Assembly: GCF_000002995.4 (NCBI RefSeq)
Contig: NW_025062284.1
Coordinates: 248,001-312,000 of the forward strand
Length of the DNA stretch: 64,000 nucleotides
Source of the DNA: Brugia malayi
Lineage: Eukaryota; Nematoda; Chromadorea; Rhabditida; Onchocercidae
Direction: 5' to 3'
Below, in pieces: positions 56,892 through 64,000 of this stretch; position 1 is the stretch's first letter; every line of letters starts with the position of its first letter. The notes beneath the pieces are model-generated. The model worked only from the letters and a program-made list of their open reading frames with translations. It did not search any database and had not been told where the DNA came from. A program made the position numbers and the translations under genes.

Positions 56892-59668
56892 ATGGATGGT
56901 AGCATTGTTGATAATAAGCTTAATATGTCGCTGGGTTGGTTTCACTTAACTTATTTCGTTTATGTGATTCTTTTTTTTAATTTATGTGCTTGTTTCAATA
57001 AAAACTTGTTTTATTCGACTGTTGGCTGATTGATCGTATTTTGTTTCAAATTTAGGATTTCAAATTTATTTCATTGTGTTGGTTTTCTAGTTGAATTTCT
57101 TGGTTAATTTCCCATTCATAACTTCCAATTTTCATCTTACAGATGATATAATAAAAAGAGAACGTAAAGCGAAGCAGCGACAACAAGATAGTGGTATGCA
57201 AGGGTTAGGAACAAAACGTGTGGTACCAAAGCGCACTAACATTAAGAGGGTAATTTCTGATTACAGTGTACTTTTTTTATGTAAAGGGGCATTATTTATG
57301 GTTTTCTGATTAATGGTATTCATTACTCGCTATGTTTAAGAGACCTATGTTTAGATAGAGGTTTTGTGTATCCTCTACTTCCAAACGATTTAGAGAAATG
57401 AAAGAATCTTTGTAGGGCAAACGAGCAATCACACGTAGAAACCGCCAGCAAACTGTTGCAAATGGTGGACTTTCAGCAGCAACTACGATGAAAGTTGTCA
57501 ATAGACTTGTCAACGTATCTTTTTCATTTCAATTTGATCTAGAATTTACGTCCTGCTTAGTATTTTCATTGACAGTTATGAGTTTTTATATGAAGCATAA
57601 GTTCAATTATATTTCAGAAAGCGATTCGACGACGAGCCAATCAGTCACTTATAAATCGTGCGGTGACATTGCGTCGTCGCGTTCTTCGACGGAATTCTGC
57701 TGTGAGACCAGCCGTATGTTCAGCTGCCATTCCTCTTTTTGTATGGGCTGTAAGGCCCTGCTGCATTTTAATGCGTTGTTAAATGATTGGAAACCAGTGA
57801 TCTAAATGATCGTCCAATTGATTGTTCGAGAAAGCAGCACGTAAAGATAACGTCAAGCACTACTGTTGAAGAACTAGAAACAGAAATTGTTATGGCGTGG
57901 TGTTGCATCAAATCCATACGTGTCACTGTGATGCAATTTTGTTGGCAATTACTTAGCTTACGTCACATGACTTTAACCTCAGGAAGAGGAGGTTTACCTG
58001 AGAATGCCAAAGGCAATGAATCAGCCGTGTTATTACTATTATTATTGTCATGAATGAATGGTCTTTGATGGGTTCTTGATTTGATGTTTTGAAAATTCCA
58101 TGGAATGTGAGTGAACGTCGCCATTTACTGCATTGTACACACCAGACGGACAATGATTTAAAAAAAAAAAAAAATTACCGATCGATATCCGGTGAAGTTT
58201 TTTTGTTTGTTGATGAGTTACGAAAAGAAAGCTTTTATACTCAACGCTTTTTTCTCATCAAATGCATTATTTCGGCATGCGTCTTACTTTGTGTGAAGAG
58301 TAGGAAAGATCCTTGTTTCAACATTCACGAAGTGAGTTTTTGTGAAGTATGCAGTAATTCTATAGGGATTAAATTATTTGAATTAATGGGTTCAGTTTGG
58401 GGAAGTCTCATTTTCAGGTGAACGGATTACGTGCGCGGAGACAAACAGCAGTTGTTGGATCACGCCTTGTAGGCCGTTTATCAGGTGTTAGTCAACGCTC
58501 TCGAGTAATTGGTGGAAATCCCAGAAGAAATGTGCGCAGACAGCCAGTAGTCTTCACTTCACCTCAGGTAGCACTAGCTCGTCTTTGGCTCGACTGGTTT
58601 TGTTTACATTACATTAAGTACCAGTTTACTTGTCGTTACAGTTGGTACGTGGTCGAGGATTATCACATATGGGTCAACTTGTAAGTGATAGTGAAGCATT
58701 CATGGTTGGGCAACGCGAAATGTAAGTTCGTGTATTATTTGGTCGAGTTGTAATCTACTTTTTAAACTCAGTGGTGAAAAAAGAAGATATAATACATTTC
58801 AAATAATATCGAACATTGGAAATAGATCTTTTGGAAAACAAGTTGCTGAGAGTTGTTGATGGCAGACACTACTGCTCATGACAGCTATGTGTTCAATATT
58901 AAGGTTTGCTGCTTGTTACAGTGTTCGTCCAGTGCTTCAACAGAAGATGTTACGTCGTGAGATGGTGGCTGCACATCCACATCGTGAAGTTGTCGTGCAG
59001 CGCCGTACACGTCCAGTGATAGTTGAACAACAGCCCATAATTATTCGTCGTGGAGGGATACGTAAACGAGCTGTTTTGAATGAACCAAGTGTCGTCGTTG
59101 TAAGAAATGCGGTACATTTCTTGAATTACTCCTCAAAAAATTTGTTTCTACTGTTGTCATTTAATGATTTCATTTCGACAGTTACAATTTCAACTGGTGT
59201 ATTGTTTTAGCCACCGCAGGTTCATTTCCGCACACAACCTGAATTTGGACGTGTTCAGCGTGCTGTCGACGTGCTACCGCGTAACCGCCTAATTCGCAAA
59301 ACGCCATATGTTGTCAACCCAAATGCTGTGCAGATGCGTAAAGCATTGGGGATTGGTTTACGAAGAGTAAGTTTTCACAACTTGTCAAATAGATGACGAT
59401 GTTAGTCATTGCTTAGTAAGTCCTCCATGTGCATAAAAAGTTTCTTCATTGAAGGTTTACTTATGTGACATGTTGTTTGCACATTATGTGATAAAACGTT
59501 TTTGATACTTTCCGCTTCCGAAATAAAAAGAGGTTAGGGAAATTTCTCTTACACTTTTAAAAATTTCAGTCGGAGCCACAGCGTTTCGAGTCAAGCAACA
59601 CGTTTCTCCAGCGTATACCTGTAACAAGTCGTCGAGGACGTGGTTTCCAGAATATGATTTACAATTAA
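56892..59668 (+). CDS. UIF/FYTTD1-like mRNA-export adaptor
   Basis: Nine exons join in phase: 56892-56934, 57143-57249, 57416-57493, 57618-57713, 58418-58567, 58642-58721, 58922-59099, 59211-59366 and 59570-59668, giving about 328 aa. Residues 11-23 (NMSLDDIIKRERK) match the UAP56-binding motif (LDDIIK core) found at the N-terminus of UIF/FYTTD1, ALY/REF and CHTOP. The remainder has no RRM. It is strongly basic and Arg-rich: AIRRRANQ, LRRRVLRRNSAVRP, ARRQTAVVGSRLVGR, QRRTRPVIVEQQPIIIRR, and near the end RRGRGF. That composition suits RNA and NXF1 binding. Assignment to an export adaptor rests on the motif plus composition; UIF orthology itself is tentative because the body is low-complexity. 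The ends of exons 3 and 7 have alternative in-frame donors (exon 7 could extend to 59111). Confidence 0.78.
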
Positions 59669-61651
59669 TTCAATTTTTTTTCTCTGATGTTGTATATGCG
59701 TTAAAATGCTGACCTGTTACGCTCATTGGTTTTTTTTTTTTCCTCATTTGCTTTATTTTTTCGTCAGCATCTCACTAGTACACTATTTCCTAGTTGGTAT
59801 GAATTTTTTTCTACTGTTATTTCAAGTATAGTTTGCCAGATCTAGTATTTAATAATTTTTAAGTCTTCTAAAGTCGGTAATGAAGCATCTTCCCTCATGT
59901 TTGGGAAAAAAGTGATTGGGGTGGACCGACTTTTTCGTGCTTTTGCTACTTGTTACTCTTTTTTTGTGATGTTATGTGCAACTGATTTCTATACATAATA
60001 AAATTGATTGGCATTTTGTTGTTTAAGAGTTATCATTTAATGGATAGATTCGTGGGATGTTAAATTTCAATGTAATCATTGTTGAACAAAGTAGCAAGTA
60101 CCGATACAAGTGGAAAATCATCTATGAACTAAATAGATATCATAGAGGACAGCAGGAGTATTACAATGACTTCTATTAAAAGAAAGGACTAATAAGTGAG
60201 AAAGGAAATGATCAGTTGAAGTTGCAAATTGTTTGAGTGCATCGAGAAGACTTAAGCCTTCACTTCTCGTCCTGATGAGCTATATATCAAACCAGGTACG
60301 AGAATATCACAGTATTCCGCTCCCTGATAGTGGACAAAGTGAGGCAAAATGCAATAGTAATAGGACAACAGGACATTATGAGCTACAAAAGTTGTGAATT
60401 TTGCATTCCTTGCGATCTGCTTGCTCACTCGGGAAGTGCTCTCGAGAATACCAGAAATGCATTGCTTTTTGTCTGATGACATCAACGAAATACACCACTC
60501 CACTGACTTTTGCTGCCTAACTAGAGCGAATTAACCAAGAAATGTTCCGTAGAAATGAAATATACGTTAGAAATGACCTATATTGTTCCCCCATTTAAAT
60601 GCTTTCAGTGTTAGCTATCAATTAATGAAATTTATTCAAATTCAAAGTAGGTTACACTAAAATTTCCCGAGAAAACATTTTCTTCACGATAAAGCCTGGA
60701 ATTGTTCGTATCCATAATACACCAATAACGACAACTCACAGTGATGCACACGAGAAACAGTTTCTGTTACTGAAGTGATCGATGGCAGTTCTTCGTGAGA
60801 AAGGAACATAGATGACGAATCACTCGGAAGTTATTTGAATCCCACAATTTTAAAAATATTAAGTGTTTTCAGACCTTTTATCTGATTTAAAAATGTCAAC
60901 ATCAACCATCTAGAAGCATATTATCATATGCTTCGTAACGAACCCTATAAAATTGTTAAAGTCAGCAGATGAGGACAATAGCTGTACAAACCGCAAAAAC
61001 TTTACAGCTGTCAACATAAAACAATTATATCAGACAATTAACAACCATAAATTCAGCGAAAGAAAAACGGCCTGAAATCATCTGATGCACCAAAAATAAA
61101 AATTTACAAAGAAATAAAAACATGAACAGCTGGAAATAACCAATAAATAGAAAATTAAAAATTTTGCAAATTATTGGTAAACCGTAAAACAAGAGTGTCA
61201 ATTTATAAATGGTCTATATAATCACTTACTTGCTTATGTACTGAATTAATGCATACGAAAAATTAGCCTTGAGTATCTGCCTGACACTCTGTTAATAATA
61301 ATTACAATAAAATACAGAATCGAAATCGAAAACATAAACAGAAATTCTCGAAGTTTTAATCAAAAGACTTATGTAATATTACTCAAGAGTTAGAATTTAG
61401 AACAACAGGAGAACAAATAATGGATTAAACAGAAGGTCAGTTCCATCGAGGCTAACTAATATTTACTGCCGAAATCAGGAAAAATCTAAGATAGAGTCAT
61501 AAATGAGATGAGTTCTATTTCAAAAACTCTAGAAAATCAATATTCGAAATTGGAGGAAAACTATTAATTAAAATTGGCTTTTGATGCACAGTTGAAAATG
61601 CAAAACTTTTAAACAAATTATGTATAAATTCATTACTAATCAGCAACGGTC
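59669..61651. other. Convergent intergenic region, UIF-like and zinc-finger genes
   Basis: 3' flanks of two convergent genes. AATAAA at about 59996 is a good poly-A signal for the UIF-like gene. The minus-strand open frame at 60252-60503 has no recognisable features. No RNA gene or repeat array was seen. Confidence 0.5.
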
Positions 61652-64000
61652 TCAAACAGCTTCTACTTCTTCATCCATGACGTCACACGTTTCCGGAAGT
61701 AAAATTTCCGGATCCACAATCTAAACAAATTATATGTAAATTAACTAGCTTCAGCTAGACAATTAAATTTTAAACTGCAATAAGATAAGTTTGATAATTT
61801 CTATAATATAAACTTTTCTCTCTAAATTCATCATCAACCAGAGAAATAAATAGCTCAGTTATAATGATCGTATTTCAGGTTATGATTCATATTTCAATAT
61901 TCCACAAATATTTCATTTAATTCTCTCTCTCTTTTTTTTTGTATATGATTGTAAAATTACGTAGCCGTTTATTATACAAGTCCACCATACAACACCTGTA
62001 AACTAGAAAAAACCAAGAAAAATCCCAAGTCAAGCTCACCATTATCCCGGACCATATCATTCAGTATCAAACAGCAGATGCATAACATTTATGAGTTTCA
62101 TTTATTAAATTAAAATCACACAAATATTTTACCTCGAGATCACCATGTTCAATGAGCAAATGAACCCGTTTATGATAACTTTCATGTTGCTCCATTGCCT
62201 TGCGATCTGCGAAAGTTCTCAAACAAACCTAAATCAAACATATTATACTTACATCATTTGAACAAGTTTCATTCTTTTAACAGTAACAAATATATTCATT
62301 TGTTGTGTAAAATATATTCATTACCATGAAAAATATTCATGGGGAAAAACAGTAGAACAAATATGCTTTGAGAACCGCAAAACTCGAACTGTAAAAGAAT
62401 TACAATCTCATTAAGTCTATTTATTCTACAGAAGAATGAAACTTACTTCGCAAAACAATGGCCGCTCAGTTCTTGCCATCGGATGTTCAATATCAATATG
62501 TTCCACGCATTCCAACCTTGACATGAAGACTACTTTACAGATGGGACAATCAAAACGTTCAAATGACAATGCACGGGCTTGTTCGAATATTTCGTCAAGA
62601 TTAAATGAATTTTCTTCAGCTGATTTTAATAATTCTGATAGTCTTCGCATCTACAAATGAAATTATTAATCTGGAATTCACATAATTATGATTGCAAGTT
62701 CCTGAGTTATTTCGAAACATATAATTGGAAGTTACAAAGAAACTTAATAAATGCAGTCTAGACAAATGGAAATAATTCGATAGTGCACAAAGTCAATAAG
62801 TTTCAAGAAAATGTGTTTTTGAAACATGTTTCTTCATTGAAGTCAATTTTGCGTGAAAATTATATGATCAATGTGCTACAATCTTCTTAGATCTTTCTTC
62901 TAATCTCACTCTTCTGATGGAAACTAACTTTAATCCTCCATTAACCCTCCCTAATTGAATATTTTTCTTTTTTTGTTACCTTTTCAACTATGGGAGCACT
63001 TGGTAATAATTCTCCACGTCGAATTTTTTCAATCCACGGCCGCGCATCAGGACCTAAACCAAGTTTTCGCTTTCGTGGACGACTTGGAGGTGTGAAAAAG
63101 GGTTCACCGGCGCTACGCACTATTATGGCATCATCAGGAATATCTGCTGGTGGCCTTCGATTGCTGTAATAATAGAGATATCAATTAAAAATGATAAAGG
63201 TGGAAATCAGAAGCAATATTAAAATCAAACATTTAGTATAATTGTGTCCTTTCAAAAAATTCATTTTTCAACTTTTAATGTCTTTTTTAACGTACAAAAA
63301 AGAAATAAATTATACAATTTTATTATTACATGACTTTAGACAAGCCAAAGCTATCTATTTTTCCATAATTACAAAGATGAGTTAAGGTGGAAGAATATAA
63401 AGAAAGCATTCTTAAAATAACCATTTATAATGCAATCAAAATCGACAAATAATTTAAATTATAATTCCACATCTAAATTATAATCCCCATATGAGTAATA
63501 CAGATCTTACAGGTACAAGTCCCTACGCGAATTAGACTTTATGGAAATTATGGGGCAAACTTCAACCTGGTGTAATCCTAATGTTCATTCAAATAAATTA
63601 GGAGAATTGGTTGTTTACCTTGCAAACGGCTTCCAGGCTTCTTCAAGTTCTTCCTTTGTTGAAACATGTGTTTTCAAATGTTTCTTTAAATTACCCTTAA
63701 GTCTGCATGTTTTGCCGCAGTAAGGACACGCATGAGGAGTGAACCCACTATGTACCGAGCGATGCTCAAATAAATTCGATTTAAACCGAAATGCTTTCCC
63801 GCAAATATCACAGCCAAACGGTTTTTGATCTGTATGAATTACAGCATGTTGTTGCAGGCCTAAAACTATCAGATTGCACTCCTTCTTAATTTTTGAAGAA
63901 AATCATAGAAATTCTAAAGAACTGCATTGGTGAGCTTCGAATGATCAATGCACGCGCATAGTTCTCAAACTACCTATGTGGATCTCGAGACATATGATTT
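61652..64000 (-). CDS. C2H2 zinc-finger protein, 5' end beyond the window
   Basis: Five 3' exons join in phase (coding order): 63619-63859, 62980-63163, 62447-62650, 62133-62228 and 61652-61720. The first of these opens with the His half of a finger (LQQHAVIHT). Two canonical C2H2 fingers follow: KPFGCDICGKAFRFKSNLFE then HRSVH, and PHACPYCGKTCRLKGNLKKH then LKTHV. Next comes a conserved-looking block (EELEEAWKPFASNRRPPADI then PDDAIIVRS), a basic nuclear-localisation-like PPSRPRKRKLG and an acidic helix (RRLSELLKSAEENSFNLDE). Two more fingers follow, FDCPICKVVFMSRLECVEH and PLFCEVCLRTFADRKAMEQH. The end is acidic (VDPEILLPETC, DEEVEAV). It is probably a DNA-binding transcription factor; I cannot name the ortholog. 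A further exon ending at 63974 (donor GTAGTT) is possible but only 27 nt of it is visible. Confidence 0.85.

Noticed and set aside
57714..58417. Open frames inside the large UIF-like intron
   Set aside because: They do not splice in phase with exons 4 and 5 and contain no Arg-rich coding character.

Overview
This is eukaryotic DNA, AT-rich and gene-sparse. Genes are split into many short exons by introns that usually end in a U-rich tract plus TTTTCAG or TTTTTAG, the consensus typical of nematodes. The protein set (a one-good-WW Yorkie/YAP, JTB, FAM43, a LAP1/LULL1-like torsin cofactor, TAF6, SPCS2, ACSF3, an ACBP and a C2H2 factor) is animal. Intron lengths of about 100-900 bp, abundant microsatellites and minisatellites, and large intergenic gaps suggest a nematode with a loosely packed genome, perhaps a clade III (filarial/ascarid-like) worm. 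That placement is inference and was not tested by any search.

Nine gene models were assembled by eye. In each, exon phases join and an open frame runs from ATG to stop (one is cut by the window edge). Left to right: an 18-bp minisatellite (1-582); a FAM43-type PID/PTB adaptor (+, 2042-5835); yap-1 (-, 8952-13766), tail-to-tail with it; a microsatellite-rich gap with a doubtful three-exon fragment (+, 18551-19707); an ACSF3-type malonyl-CoA ligase (-, 20816-24488); JTB (+, 26235-27309); a 115-aa acyl-CoA-binding protein (-, 32060-33146); a LAP1/LULL1-like torsin cofactor (+, 36077-38381); TAF6 (-, 47177-52277); SPCS2 (-, 53372-55080); a UIF/FYTTD1-like mRNA-export adaptor (+, 56892-59668); and a C2H2 zinc-finger gene (-, 61652 to beyond 64000).

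Functionally this is a mixed neighbourhood: Hippo output (YAP), basal transcription (TAF6), mRNA export (UIF-like), ER signal-peptide processing (SPCS2), nuclear envelope/ER torsin control (LAP1/LULL1-like) and mitochondrial/lipid metabolism (ACSF3, ACBP). No polycistronic arrangement is clear; TAF6 and SPCS2 share a strand but lie 1.1 kb apart.

I did not find a defence island, CRISPR array, recognisable transposase, rRNA or tRNA. The most unusual non-coding signal is a perfect 35-bp palindrome made of two mirrored heat-shock elements at 30389-30423. A third perfect element lies 300 bp away. Both sit between two convergent genes, so they are not at any recognised promoter.
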